Assembly (NCBI RefSeq): GCF_947494055.1
Contig: NZ_CANLTR010000004.1
Span: forward strand, 222,478-286,477
Direction: 5' to 3'
Length of the DNA: 64,000 bases
Source of the DNA: an uncultured Jannaschia sp.
GTDB lineage: Bacteria; Pseudomonadota; Alphaproteobacteria; Rhodobacterales; Rhodobacteraceae
The translations under genes were made by a program, and so were the position numbers. Positions 43,604 through 53,059 of the stretch are shown here, in pieces. The stretch's first letter is position 1; each line of letters starts with the position of its first letter. The notes below the pieces were generated by a model, which ran no database searches, was not told where the DNA came from, and saw only the letters and a program-made list of their open reading frames with translations.

Positions 43604-44755
43604 ATGACCGATCTCGAGATCCCGGGCACGCGGCCCGCGACGAAACCCGTCAATCCGAATTTCTCCTCCGGCCCCTGCGCCAAGCCCCCCGGCTACGACC
43701 TCGCGAAGCTCGCCGACGCGCCGCTGGGTCGCAGTCACCGCGCGGGCATCGGGAAGGCCAGGCTCGCGGAGGTCATCGACCGCACCCGCGTGCTCCTCGG
43801 CGTGCCCGACGATTACCGCGTCGGCATCGTCCCCGCCTCCGACACCGGTGCTTACGAGATGGCGATGTGGACCATGCTCGGCGCCCGCCCCGCCACCATG
43901 CTCGCCTGGGAGAGCTTCGGCTCAGGCTGGGTCACCGATGCGGTGAAGCAGCTCGACCTCGACGCCGAGGTGAGGACCACCGATTACGGCACGCTGCCCG
44001 ATCTCGTCTGCGACAAGGCGCGCGACGTCTGCTTCACCTGGAACGGTACCACCTCCGGCGTCCGCGTCCCCGACGGCGACTGGATCGCCGCCGACCGCGA
44101 GGGACTGACCCTCTGCGACGCGACTTCCGCCGCCTTCGCGATGGCGCTGCCCTGGGACAAGCTCGACGTGACGACCTTCTCCTGGCAAAAGGTGCTGGGC
44201 GGGGAGGGGGCGCACGGCATCCTGATCCTGTCGCCTCGTGCCGTCGAACGACTGGAGAGCTACACGCCCCCCCGGCCGCTGCCGAAGATCTTCCGCCTCA
44301 CCAAGGGCGGCAAGCTCATCGAGGGCATCTTTCGCGGCGAGACGATCAACACGCCGTCGATGCTCTGCGTCGAGGATTGCCGTGTCGCGCTCGACTGGGC
44401 CGAGAGCGTCGGCCGCGAGGGCCTCGTCGACCGTGCCACGGAGAGCGCCCGCCATGTCTGGGACTTCTGCGAGCGCCACGACTGGATCGCCAATCTCGCC
44501 CACGACCCGGCCACCCGCTCCACCACCTCGGTCTGCCTCCGCTTCACCGGCGACGTGCCCGACGACTTCGCCAAGCGCGTGTCCAAGCGACTGGAGGTCG
44601 AGGGCGTAGCCTATGACATCGCGAGCTACCGCGACGCCCCGGCCGGCCTGCGCATCTGGTGCGGCTCTACCGTGGAGCCGGACGACGTCGCTGCGCTGAT
44701 GCCCTGGATCGAATGGGCCTACCACGCCGAGCGCGACACCGCGCCCGCCGCCTGA
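43604..44755 (+). CDS. serC: Phosphoserine aminotransferase SerC
   Basis: Converts 3-phosphohydroxypyruvate and glutamate to O-phosphoserine. The 383 residues are the alphaproteobacterial/archaeal-type SerC: N-terminal [16 protein letters not shown], and the PLP lysine K196 in [17 protein letters not shown] 43604 is preceded by AAGGA. It is followed by serA 58 nt later on the same strand; the pair is a standard operon. Confidence 0.95.
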   Translation: MTDLEIPGTRPATKPVNPNFSSGPCAKPPGYDLAKLADAPLGRSHRAGIGKARLAEVIDRTRVLLGVPDDYRVGIVPASDTGAYEMAMWTMLGARPATMLAWESFGSGWVTDAVKQLDLDAEVRTTDYGTLPDLVCDKARDVCFTWNGTTSGVRVPDGDWIAADREGLTLCDATSAAFAMALPWDKLDVTTFSWQKVLGGEGAHGILILSPRAVERLESYTPPRPLPKIFRLTKGGKLIEGIFRGETINTPSMLCVEDCRVALDWAESVGREGLVDRATESARHVWDFCERHDWIANLAHDPATRSTTSVCLRFTGDVPDDFAKRVSKRLEVEGVAYDIASYRDAPAGLRIWCGSTVEPDDVAALMPWIEWAYHAERDTAPAA

Positions 44756-44813
44756 GCCCTCTTGGGTCCGGTCGCCCCGGAGCCGCCCCTCATTTTCAAG
44801 ACAGGAGCCTCGA

Positions 44814-46406
44814 ATGGCCCCCCGTGTTCTCATTTCCGACAAGCTGTCGGACGCCGCCGTGCAGATTTTCCGCGATCGCGGCATCGACGTCACCTTCGAG
44901 CCTAGTCTCGGCAAGGACAAGGATGCCCTTGCCGCCCGCATCGGCGAGTTCGACGGCCTCGCCATCCGGTCCGCCACCAGGGTCACCGGGAAGCTGCTCG
45001 AAGCCGCGCCGAACCTCAAGGTCGTCGGCCGCGCCGGCATCGGCACCGACAACGTCGACAAGGAGGCGGCCTCCCGGCGAGGCGTGATCGTGATGAACAC
45101 GCCCTACGGCAACATGATCACCACCGCCGAGCATGCCATCGCGCTGATGTTCGCGGTCGCCCGCCAAATCCCGGAGGCCAACGCCTCCACCCATGCCGGC
45201 AAGTGGGAGAAGTCCCGCTTCATGGGCGTCGAGCTGACCGGCAAGACGCTCGGCGTGATCGGCGCCGGCAATATCGGCGGTATCGTCTGCCAGAAGGCCG
45301 TGGGCCTCGGCATGAAGGTCGTGGCCTACGATCCGTTCCTCTCGGAGGATCGCGCGGCAAAGCTCGGCGTGGAGAAGGTCGAGCTCGACACGCTGCTGGC
45401 CCGCGCCGACGTCATCACGCTGCACGTCCCGCTGACCGACCAGACTCGGAACATCCTCTCCGCCGAGAACATCGCCAAGACCAAGAAGGGCGTCCGCATC
45501 GTCAACTGCGCCCGTGGCGGGCTCGTCGACGAGGCTGCGCTCGCCGAAGCCCTCACTTCTGGCCACGTCGCCGGCGCCGCCTTCGATGTCTTCGCGGAGG
45601 AGCCGGCGACCGCCTCGCCGCTCTTCAACCTGCCCAACGTGGTCGTCACGCCGCATCTCGGCGCCGCCACGACCGAGGCGCAGGAGAACGTGGCCCTGCA
45701 GGTGGCCGAGCAGATGTCGGACTACCTCCTGACCGGCGCGGTGACGAACGCGCTCAACATGCCCTCGGTTACCGCCGAGGAGGCCAAGGTCATGGGTCCC
45801 TGGATCAAGGTGGCCGAGCATCTGGGCGCCTTCGTGGGCCAGATGACCGACGAACCGATCAAATCCATCGAGATCGTCTACAACGGCGTCGTCTCGAAGA
45901 TGAACCTCGAGGCGCTGAACTGCTCGGTCATCGCCGGGGTGATGGCAGCCACCAACCCGGACGTGAACATGGTCTCCGCCCCCGTCCTCGCCCGCGAGCG
46001 TGGCGTGGAGATTTCGACCACGCGTCAGGACAAGACTGGCGCCTTCGAGGGCTATATCAAGCTCGTCGTGAAGACGGCCTCGCGCGAGCGCTCCGTCGCC
46101 GGCACCGCCTTCTCCGACGGCAAGCCGCGCTTCATCCAGATCAAGGGCATCAATATCGACGCCGAGGTCGGCGCGCATATGCTCTACACGACGAACGAGG
46201 ACAAGCCGGGCGTGATCGGTACGCTGGGCGTCACGCTGGGCGAGAACGGGGTGAACATCGCGAACTTCACGCTGGGCCGCTCCGACCGGGGCCACGACGC
46301 GATCGCGCTCCTCTATCTCGACGAGCAGCCTCCGGCCGCCGTGCTCGACAAGCTGCGCGCAACGGGTCTGTTCCAGGCCGTCGCGCCGCTGAAGTTCAAC
46401 GTCTGA
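44814..46406 (+). CDS. serA: D-3-phosphoglycerate dehydrogenase SerA
   Basis: First step of serine synthesis: 3-phosphoglycerate to 3-phosphohydroxypyruvate. The 530 residues are the long form: substrate-binding domain, Rossmann NAD site LGVIGAGNIGGIVCQ, catalytic blocks NCARGGLVDEAAL and VVTPHLGAATTEAQ, an intervening domain (about 315-450) and a C-terminal ACT domain (HMLYTTNEDKPGVIGTLGVTLGENGVNI). AGGAG lies 7 nt before the ATG. The ACT domain suggests serine feedback. Confidence 0.97.
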   Translation: MAPRVLISDKLSDAAVQIFRDRGIDVTFEPSLGKDKDALAARIGEFDGLAIRSATRVTGKLLEAAPNLKVVGRAGIGTDNVDKEAASRRGVIVMNTPYGNMITTAEHAIALMFAVARQIPEANASTHAGKWEKSRFMGVELTGKTLGVIGAGNIGGIVCQKAVGLGMKVVAYDPFLSEDRAAKLGVEKVELDTLLARADVITLHVPLTDQTRNILSAENIAKTKKGVRIVNCARGGLVDEAALAEALTSGHVAGAAFDVFAEEPATASPLFNLPNVVVTPHLGAATTEAQENVALQVAEQMSDYLLTGAVTNALNMPSVTAEEAKVMGPWIKVAEHLGAFVGQMTDEPIKSIEIVYNGVVSKMNLEALNCSVIAGVMAATNPDVNMVSAPVLARERGVEISTTRQDKTGAFEGYIKLVVKTASRERSVAGTAFSDGKPRFIQIKGINIDAEVGAHMLYTTNEDKPGVIGTLGVTLGENGVNIANFTLGRSDRGHDAIALLYLDEQPPAAVLDKLRATGLFQAVAPLKFNV

Positions 46407-46430
46407 CGGGACGAGTCCGGTCGCCCCGTC

Positions 46431-46476
46431 TTTGCTTCGCAAGTATCCTCGGGGGTCCGGGGGGCGAGCCCCCCGG
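46431..46476 (+). repeat. Dispersed intergenic element, copy A (terminator-like)
   Basis: A T-rich head (TTTGCTTCGCAAGTATCC), a G-run, and a hairpin CCGGGGGGC / GCCCCCCGG (46457-46465 with 46468-46476). It lies 25 nt after serA. A second copy with the same plan is at 52989-53039 after pheT. In copy A the head is itself partly self-complementary (GCTTCGCAAG). Confidence 0.55.
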
Positions 46477-46545
46477 TCTCCGTCCCGACGCCTGTCGCAT
46501 CAGGCATTCTGAACGCCAAACAACTCCTCACGGGGACGATACGCT

Positions 46546-48123
46546 TCAATAGCCGAGTGCGCAGCCATCCTTGCGCGGGTCGCTCGCCCCTTCGAGATAC
46601 CCGCTCGCGTCGATCCGGATCGCCTGCGCCCCGCCGATCGGCTCGTCGGGCACGTGGACGTCGTGGCCCATCTCGGCGAGTTCGGCGCGGACCGCATCGG
46701 AATAGCCCCGCTCGACCTTCATCACGCCCATGTCCGAGAAGGCGCGGGGCGCGTCGATGGCGGTCTGCGGGTCCATGCCGAAATCGCGCAGGTTCGACAC
46801 GAAGCGCGCGTGCCCGGCCGGCTGGTAGGCGCCGCCCATCACCCCGAACGGCATCGTCACCCGCCCGTCCTCGCGCAGCATGCCCGGAATGATCGTGTGC
46901 ATCGGCCGCTTGCCCGGAGCCAGCTCGTTCGGATGCCCCTCGGCCAGCGTGAAGCCGGCACCGCGATTGTGCATCAGGATGCCGAACCGGTCCGAGGCGA
47001 GCCCCGAGCCGAACGCGTGGAAGATCGAGTAGATCAGCGACACCGCCATCCGGTCGCGGTCGACCACCGTGATGTAGATCGTGTCGCGGTGGACCGCCTC
47101 CGTCACCGCCGCGGCCGAGGGCATGGCACGGAGCGGGTCGATGAGGCCCGCGAGTTGGCCCGCGACGTCGAGGCTCAGCATCGCTTCGAGCCGTGTGGTA
47201 TGGTCCGGATCGGCGAGGAAGCGGTTGCGCGCGTCGTAGGCGAGCTTCGCCGCTTCCGCCTCGAGATGCGCGCGCTCGGCGCCGAACGGGTCCATCCCGG
47301 CTACGTCGAAGTTCGACAGGATGTTGGCCATCAGGATCGCCGTCGCCCCCTGTCCGTTGGGCGGATGCTCCAGCAGATCGATGCCCTTGTAATGACCGCA
47401 GACCGGCGTGCCCCAGTCGCAGTTCACGCTGGCGAAGTCCTCCGCCGCATGCGTTCCGCCTGCGGCCCGCAGCGCCGCAATCATGTCCTCGGCCACCTCG
47501 CCGGTGTAGAACCCGTCGCGCCCCTGCGCCGCCACCCGGCGCAGCACCTCCGCCTGTCCCGGCAGGGCGAAGCGCGTGCCCGCTGCCGGCGCGCCGCCGT
47601 CCACGGCGAAGGTTTCCCGCGCGCCGCCCTGCAGCACGTCGAAGGAGGCCGCCCAGTCGTAGGCCACGCGGGAGGCGACAGGCACGCCGCGCTCGAAATA
47701 GGGGATCACCGGGCCGAGCGTGTCGCCAATGCCGAGCGTGCCGTAGCTTTCCGACAGGGCACAGAACGCGTCCACCGCGCCGGGCAGCGTCACCGAATGG
47801 GCCGAGCGGAGGGGGATCGCGTCCAGCCCCTCGTCGCGGAGCGTCGCCGCCGAGGCGCCTGCCGGTGCCCGGCCCGAGCCGTTCAGCGCCACCACGTCCT
47901 CGGAGCCGCCGGGCTTGAGGAGCGCGAAGCAATCCCCGCCGAGCCCCGTCATCTGCGGCTCGCAGAGCCCCAGCAGCACGGCACCCGCGATCGCCGCGTC
48001 CACCGCGTTGCCGCCCCGGGCCAACGTGTCGACCGCGACCTTCGCGGCCAGCGGGTGCGAGGTAGCGCACATGCCGTCGGTGGCGAAGACAGGCGAACGC
48101 CCGGGAATGTGGAAATCGCGCAT
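46546..48123 (-). CDS. Gamma-glutamyltransferase-family protein
   Basis: A 525-residue Ntn-hydrolase proenzyme of the GGT family, subgroup without a signal peptide. The N-terminal half has GMCATSHPLAAKVAVDTLARGGNAVDAAIAG; the probable cleavage/nucleophile Thr is T348 in HRDTIYITVVDRDRMAVSLIYSIFHAFGSGL, a sequence typical of the cytoplasmic YwrD-like subgroup. GAGGTGAG precedes the ATG. The enzyme would act on gamma-glutamyl compounds (glutathione or other); the gene stands alone. Confidence 0.88.
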   Translation of the reverse strand: MRDFHIPGRSPVFATDGMCATSHPLAAKVAVDTLARGGNAVDAAIAGAVLLGLCEPQMTGLGGDCFALLKPGGSEDVVALNGSGRAPAGASAATLRDEGLDAIPLRSAHSVTLPGAVDAFCALSESYGTLGIGDTLGPVIPYFERGVPVASRVAYDWAASFDVLQGGARETFAVDGGAPAAGTRFALPGQAEVLRRVAAQGRDGFYTGEVAEDMIAALRAAGGTHAAEDFASVNCDWGTPVCGHYKGIDLLEHPPNGQGATAILMANILSNFDVAGMDPFGAERAHLEAEAAKLAYDARNRFLADPDHTTRLEAMLSLDVAGQLAGLIDPLRAMPSAAAVTEAVHRDTIYITVVDRDRMAVSLIYSIFHAFGSGLASDRFGILMHNRGAGFTLAEGHPNELAPGKRPMHTIIPGMLREDGRVTMPFGVMGGAYQPAGHARFVSNLRDFGMDPQTAIDAPRAFSDMGVMKVERGYSDAVRAELAEMGHDVHVPDEPIGGAQAIRIDASGYLEGASDPRKDGCALGY

Positions 48124-48198
48124 ACTCACCTCTCGCTTGGGAGAGGCGAGGCTAGGACGGGCGGCGGAAGAAGCCAATGACCTCCGCGCCCGGCACCC

Positions 48199-48657
48199 TC
48201 AGCGAGCGGGCTCGGTCAGCCGGCAGCTCAGGCGGTTCGTGCCGTTGGCGCGCTCGTAGACCATGTCGTCGGCCAGCGCGTGAATGATGAACCAGCCGAA
48301 CCCGCTCTCGGGCAAATCCACGCGGTCCGCCGGCATCTCCGGCAGTCGCGCGGAGGTCAGGAGCTGCGGCGGAAGCGGCCGGCCGGAATCCTGCGTCTCC
48401 ACGTGGAGACCGGCCTCTTCGCGCGTGATCACGAGGGTGATCCGGGCGTCGCGTTGGCCGGCCAGCGAATGTTCGACGATGTTGTTGAGGATCTCGCCCA
48501 GCAGGATGGCGACGTTCTCCTGAAGCGCCGCACTCGTGCAGGTCTGCGCCAGGCAGGCGCGCACGCGGGCGATCTGCGCGCGAACCGCGAGTTCGGTGGC
48601 CGGAAACCGGACCTGGATCAGGCTGTCCGCCACCGGACCGGCCGCGGCGCTGGGCAT
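48199..48657 (-). CDS. RsbW-type anti-sigma factor kinase (HATPase_c)
   Basis: A 152-residue GHKL-ATPase domain protein with the N-box LLGEILNNIVEHSL and a G-box region GFGWFIIHALADDMVYE. Such proteins bind a sigma factor or phosphorylate a STAS antagonist. The start overlaps the stop of the STAS gene as TGATG, so both are made together. No sigma factor gene is adjacent. Confidence 0.88.
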   Translation of the reverse strand: MPSAAAGPVADSLIQVRFPATELAVRAQIARVRACLAQTCTSAALQENVAILLGEILNNIVEHSLAGQRDARITLVITREEAGLHVETQDSGRPLPPQLLTSARLPEMPADRVDLPESGFGWFIIHALADDMVYERANGTNRLSCRLTEPAR

Positions 48658-48998
48658 CAGGCGGCGTCCCGGGCGGCGAGCGCCGTCTCCACGTCGTCGT
48701 GCAGGACGAAAACCTGATCCATCCGTGTCAGGGTCAGCACCTTGCTGACGACCGGGCCGCATCCCGCCAGTTCGAGAGACCGGCCGCGGCCCAGCATTTT
48801 CATCACCGCGACCAGCGCGCCCAGCCCGCTCGAATCGAGGAACTCCACCCGGCCCATGTCGAGGACGACGCGGCCTTCGTGGTCCGCGATCAGGGTCCGG
48901 ACCTTTTCCTTGAAAGCCATCGCGCCGGCGGCGTCGATCCGCGCTTCGCGCAGGATCAGCAACTTGGCGTTTCCGCGAAGTTCGCTGTCGATGTTCAT
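48657..48998 (-). CDS. STAS-domain anti-anti-sigma factor
   Basis: A 113-residue STAS protein. The phosphorylation site is D55-S56-S57 in VEFLDSSGLGALVAV, followed by a typical LELAGCGPVVSKVLTLTRMDQVF. It would be phosphorylated by the RsbW-like kinase downstream. The pair is the core of a partner-switch; a PP2C phosphatase (RsbU/SpoIIE) needed to reverse it is absent from this locus. Confidence 0.92.
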   Translation of the reverse strand: MNIDSELRGNAKLLILREARIDAAGAMAFKEKVRTLIADHEGRVVLDMGRVEFLDSSGLGALVAVMKMLGRGRSLELAGCGPVVSKVLTLTRMDQVFVLHDDVETALAARDAA

Positions 48999-49093
48999 CG
49001 CAACACCTCGTAGACATTGCCGCTGGATGGTCTGCGGCGCGTTCCGACGGGACGCTAGCCGCCATAGCTTACCGAATGGTGAAGGGGGTCGGA

Positions 49094-49585
49094 ATGCGGG
49101 ACCGGATCGACGAAGGCGGGCGAGAGGACGCGACGCGGGTCGACTACGCCGCGTTGAGAGAGGTCTGTGCCTCCCTGGCGGGCGGGGAGGAGGACGATGT
49201 CGCGCTCATGGCGACGCTCGCCTGCGAGATACACCATTCCGACGTGCGTTTCGACTGGACCGGCTTCTACCGTGTCGTCGCGCCGGGGCTGCTGAAGATC
49301 GGGCCGTATCAGGGCGGGCATGGTTGCCTCGTGATCCCGTTCGGGCGGGGCGTCTGCGGCGCGGCGGCGCGAACCGGGGCGGTGCAGATCGTCCCCGAGG
49401 TGGAGGCGTTTCCGGGGCACATCGCCTGCGCGGCCTCGACCCGGTCCGAGATCGTCCTGCCGGTCTTCGACGCGGCGGGCGCGGTGATCGGCGTGCTCGA
49501 CATCGACAGCGACCGGCCCGACGCCTTCGACGCCGAGGATGCGCGCGAGCTGGCCGCGCTTCTGTCGGAAACCTTCGGGCGGTGA
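49094..49585 (+). CDS. msrC: Free methionine-(R)-sulfoxide reductase (GAF domain, fRMsr)
   Basis: A 163-residue GAF-domain protein that reduces free Met-R-sulfoxide. The three functional cysteines C78, C88 and C112 (CLVIPFGRGVCG and HIACAASTRSEIVLPV) have the same spacing (10 and 24) as E. coli fRMsr C84, C94, C118. ATG 49094, after GAAGGGGG, is preferred over GTG 49076. The stop overlaps the GTG start of the next gene (GTGA). Confidence 0.93.
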   Translation: MRDRIDEGGREDATRVDYAALREVCASLAGGEEDDVALMATLACEIHHSDVRFDWTGFYRVVAPGLLKIGPYQGGHGCLVIPFGRGVCGAAARTGAVQIVPEVEAFPGHIACAASTRSEIVLPVFDAAGAVIGVLDIDSDRPDAFDAEDARELAALLSETFGR

Positions 49586-50046
49586 GCGCGCTGCGCGAGC
49601 TGATGGCGACCGTGACGCGGGACGGGCGGCTGGACTGGATCGGCCTGCGCCCCGCGCGTCGGGCGGCGCTGATCGCTGTGGAGGGCGCGCACGTCTCGGA
49701 ACACGGCCTCGACGGCGACCACGCCGCCCCGGGCAAGCGCGCGGTGACGCTGATCCAGGCGGAGCATCTGCCGGTGATAGCGGCGCTCTGCGACGGGGTG
49801 GTCACGCCGGAAGCGCTGCGTCGCAACCTCGTCGTCTCGCGCATCAACCTCGCCGCGCTGAAAGGACGGGAGGTGCGGGTGGGCAAGGCGGTGCTGCGTT
49901 TCAGCGGTCCCTGTGCGCCGTGCTCGCGCATGGAGGAAACGCTCGGCCGTGGCGGCTATTCCGCCGTGCGCCATCACGGCGGCTGGTGCGCGGAAGTGGT
50001 GGCGCCGGGCCGAATCGCCCGGGGCGACACGGTGGCACCGGCGTGA
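49582..50046 (+). CDS. MOSC-domain protein
   Basis: A 154-residue MOSC protein starting at GTG 49582, overlapping the upstream stop. Family features are a middle strand region (HGLDGDHAAPGKRAVTLIQAEHLPVIAAL), RRNLVVSRINLAAL, and GPCAPCSRMEETLG with the conserved Cys. MOSC domains carry sulfur or bind molybdenum-cofactor derivatives; the exact role here is unknown. Its stop overlaps the next gene's GTG start. Confidence 0.87.
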   Translation: MSALRELMATVTRDGRLDWIGLRPARRAALIAVEGAHVSEHGLDGDHAAPGKRAVTLIQAEHLPVIAALCDGVVTPEALRRNLVVSRINLAALKGREVRVGKAVLRFSGPCAPCSRMEETLGRGGYSAVRHHGGWCAEVVAPGRIARGDTVAPA

Positions 50047-50525
50047 TCCGCCTTGCAACGCCCGACGACCGCGCGGCCATCCGCGACCTGCACCTCGCCT
50101 CGTGGCAGTCGAGTTACGGCGGCGTCCTGCCGGAGGGTTACTTGCGCGACGACCTGCCCGCCGACATGGCGGCCAAGTGGACCGCCCGGACCTTCGCGCC
50201 GCCGGAGCTCACCCTCGTCGACTACACCGACGACGAGCTGACCGGCTTCGCCTGCGCGCTCACCGACCGTGACCCGCCCCTGATCGACAACCTCCACGTC
50301 CGCCCCGACCTGCGCGGCGGCGGCACGGGAACGGAGCTTCTGGCGGCGATGAAGGTGGCGCTCCGCAAGGCGGGGTTCGATCGCGCATATCTGACGGTGC
50401 TGGCCGAGAACGACCGGGCGCACCGCTTCTACCTGTGCCATGGCGGCGTGGACGAGGGGGCGGTGGACGACAATCTGGTCGGCCATGCGGTCGAGGCACG
50501 GCGGATCGGGTTCCGCCTCGCCTGA
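50043..50525 (+). CDS. GNAT-family N-acetyltransferase
   Basis: A 160-residue acetyltransferase starting at GTG 50043. It shows IRLATPDDRAAIRDLHLASWQSSYGG, the acceptor loop LIDNLHVRPDLRGGGTGTELLAAM with the acetyl-CoA pyrophosphate motif (RGGGTG), and LTVLAENDRAHRFYLCHGG. Substrate unknown. It forms, with the two genes before it, a translationally coupled trio. Confidence 0.87.
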   Translation: MIRLATPDDRAAIRDLHLASWQSSYGGVLPEGYLRDDLPADMAAKWTARTFAPPELTLVDYTDDELTGFACALTDRDPPLIDNLHVRPDLRGGGTGTELLAAMKVALRKAGFDRAYLTVLAENDRAHRFYLCHGGVDEGAVDDNLVGHAVEARRIGFRLA

Positions 50526-50589
50526 CCGGGGCCTTCAATCCGTCTGGCCGATGGGCTAGGCGGACGTCAAATCTGCCGAGGTCCGCCCG

Positions 50590-52983
50590 ATGAAATTCAC
50601 CCTCTCCTGGCTCAAGCGCCATCTCGACACGAACGCGACGCTGAACGAGATCGCCGATGCGCTCACCGATCTCGGGCTCGAGGTCGAGGGCGTCGAGGAC
50701 CGGTCGGCGAAGCTGCGCGACTTCGTCCTCGGCCGCGTGGTGAGCGCGACCAAGCATCCCGACGCGGATCGCCTGAAGGTCTGCCAGGTGGAGACCGACG
50801 AGGGTCGCCAGCAGATCATCTGCGGTGCCCCCAACGCGCGCGAGGGGATCACCGTCGTGCTGGCCAAGCCTGGCGTCTACGTGCCCGGCATCGACACGAC
50901 CATCGGCGTGGGCCGCATCCGCGGGATCGAGAGCTTCGGGATGATGGCCTCGGAGCGCGAGCTCGGCCTCTCCGACGAGCACGAGGGGATCATTGAGCTG
51001 CCCTCGGGCGAGGTGGGCGAACGCTTCATCGACTGGCTGGCCGCGAACGACCCGGCCAAGGTGGACCCGGTGATCGAGATCGCGATCACCCCGAACCGGC
51101 CCGACGCGCTCGGCGTGCGCGGCATCGCCCGCGATCTCGCCGCGCGCGGGCTGGGCACGCTCAGACCGCTCGAAAGCCAGGCGATCGACGGCGCCTTCGC
51201 CTGCCCTGTCGGCGTGGCCATCGACGACGACACGCGGGATGGCTGCCCCGTCTTCGCGCTGCGTCTGATCCGGGGGGTGCGGAACGGACCGTCGCCCGAC
51301 TGGCTCCAGGACCAGCTCCGCGCCATCGGGCTGCGCCCCATCAGCTTCCTCGTCGACGTGACGAACTGGTTCACCCATGACCTGAACCGCCCGCTCCACG
51401 TCTTCGACGCCGACAAGGTCCGTGGCAACCTTCGCGTGCACCGTGCCGCGGGCGGCGAGACGATCGAGGCGCTCGACGAGCGGACCTATACGCTGCCGCA
51501 GGGCGCGATCGCCATCTCCGACGGTGCGGGCGTCGAGAGCATCGCCGGCATCATGGGTGGCGAGGCGTCGGGCGTCACGCCGGAGACGGTGAACGTGCTG
51601 GTCGAGAGCGCCTACTGGGACCCGGTGCAGATCGCGCTGAACGGGCGGGCGCTCAAGATCAACTCCGACGCGCGCTATCGCTTCGAGCGGGGCGTCGACC
51701 CGGCCTTCACGCCCGACGGGCTCGACCGGGCGACGGCGATGATCCTGGACGTCGCGGGCGGGGAGGCATCGGAGATGGTGGTCGCGGGCGCCGTGCCCGA
51801 TACGTCGCGCAGCTACCGGCTCGACACGGACCGGGTCGAGAGCCTCGTCGGCATGTCGATCCCGGCGGAGACGCAGCGCGCGACGCTTCAGGCGCTGGGC
51901 TTCCGTCTCGAGGACGACGACGCCTGGGTGCCGTCGTGGCGGCCCGACGTGCAGGGCGAGGCCGATCTGGTGGAAGAGGTGGCGCGGATCGCGTCGCTGA
52001 CGAAGCTCGAAGGCCGGCCGATGAGCCGCCCCGCGCAGGTGCTTCGCCCCGTGCTGACGCCCACGCAGATGCGCGAGCGGATGGCGCGTCGCACGGCGGC
52101 GGCACTGGGCTACGACGAATGCGTGACCTACTCCTTCATTGACGGCGATGCCGCCGCGCTGTTCGGCGGCGGGACGGAAGCGACGCGGCTTGAGAACCCG
52201 ATTTCCGCGGACATGAGCCACATGCGGCCCTCGCTCCTCCCGGGCCTCCTGCAGGCCGCGTCGCGCAACCAGGCACGGGGCTTCGCCGATTTGGCGCTCT
52301 TCGAGGCGGGGCACGCCTTCACGGGCGGCGAGCCGGGGGAGCAGCATTTCGCGATCACGGGCCTTCTCACCGGCCATACGGGACCACGCTCCATGCATGG
52401 CGAAAGGCGGTCGGTCGATGTCTTCAATGCGCGGGCGGATGCCGAGGCGATCCTCGCCGCGATCGGCGCGCCGGCTTCGGCCCGGGTCCTGCGGGACGCC
52501 GAGGACTGGTGGCATCCGGGACGGTCGGGCCGCATCGGGCTCGGCCCGAAGAAGACGCTGGCGACCTTCGGGGAGATCCATCCGAAAGTGCTGCGCGCGA
52601 TGGACGTGAAGGGCCCGGCCGTGGGCTTCACGATCTGGCCCGCCGAGGTGCCGTTCCCGAAGGCCACGGGTGCCGCACGTGGCGCGCTCGTCCTGTCGGA
52701 CCTGCAGGCGGTCGATCGCGACTTCGCCTTCGTCGTCGGGGCCGACGTCGAGGCGCAGACGCTGGTGCAGGCCGCACAGGGCGCGGACAAGGCGCTCATC
52801 ACGCAGGTTCGGGTCTTCGACGAGTTCGTCGGCGGCCCACTCGGCGAGGGCCGCAAGTCCCTCGCGCTGACCGTGCGGATGCAGCCCCGCGACCGGACCC
52901 TGACCGACAAGGAGATCGAGGCGGTCGCGCAGAAGGTCGTCGAAAAGGTGGAGCGCGCCTCGGGCGGCACGCTGCGCGCCTGA
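50590..52983 (+). CDS. pheT: Phenylalanine-tRNA ligase beta subunit PheT
   Basis: The 797-residue beta subunit: N-terminal region MKFTLSWLKRHLDTNATLNEIADALT, OB-type tRNA-binding domain (VVSATKHPDADRLKVCQVETDEG), B3/B4 editing domain, B5 (YRLDTDRVESLVGMSIP), the catalytic-like core, and the C-terminal ferredoxin-fold anticodon-binding domain (LSDLQAVDRDFAFVVGADV ... LTVRMQPRDRTLTDKEIEAV). The pheS gene is not within the window upstream, though it often precedes pheT. Confidence 0.97.
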   Translation: MKFTLSWLKRHLDTNATLNEIADALTDLGLEVEGVEDRSAKLRDFVLGRVVSATKHPDADRLKVCQVETDEGRQQIICGAPNAREGITVVLAKPGVYVPGIDTTIGVGRIRGIESFGMMASERELGLSDEHEGIIELPSGEVGERFIDWLAANDPAKVDPVIEIAITPNRPDALGVRGIARDLAARGLGTLRPLESQAIDGAFACPVGVAIDDDTRDGCPVFALRLIRGVRNGPSPDWLQDQLRAIGLRPISFLVDVTNWFTHDLNRPLHVFDADKVRGNLRVHRAAGGETIEALDERTYTLPQGAIAISDGAGVESIAGIMGGEASGVTPETVNVLVESAYWDPVQIALNGRALKINSDARYRFERGVDPAFTPDGLDRATAMILDVAGGEASEMVVAGAVPDTSRSYRLDTDRVESLVGMSIPAETQRATLQALGFRLEDDDAWVPSWRPDVQGEADLVEEVARIASLTKLEGRPMSRPAQVLRPVLTPTQMRERMARRTAAALGYDECVTYSFIDGDAAALFGGGTEATRLENPISADMSHMRPSLLPGLLQAASRNQARGFADLALFEAGHAFTGGEPGEQHFAITGLLTGHTGPRSMHGERRSVDVFNARADAEAILAAIGAPASARVLRDAEDWWHPGRSGRIGLGPKKTLATFGEIHPKVLRAMDVKGPAVGFTIWPAEVPFPKATGAARGALVLSDLQAVDRDFAFVVGADVEAQTLVQAAQGADKALITQVRVFDEFVGGPLGEGRKSLALTVRMQPRDRTLTDKEIEAVAQKVVEKVERASGGTLRA

Positions 52984-52988
52984 CCCCC

Positions 52989-53039
52989 TTCTTCTTGGCG
53001 AAATACTCCGGGGAGCGCGAGGGGCCGGCCCCTCGCTCC
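52989..53039 (+). repeat. Dispersed intergenic element, copy B (terminator-like)
   Basis: A T-rich head containing CTTCTTGGCGAAATACTCC and then a hairpin: GGAGCGCGAGGGGCC (53012-53026) pairs with GGCCCCTCGCTCC (53027-53039), with 2 extra nt in the left arm. It begins 5 nt after the pheT stop, similar in plan to copy A after serA. Probably stops pheT transcription and also marks the end of the pseudogene remnant. Confidence 0.55.
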
Positions 53040-53059
53040 GTCCTCGGCCGCGGTCGCGC

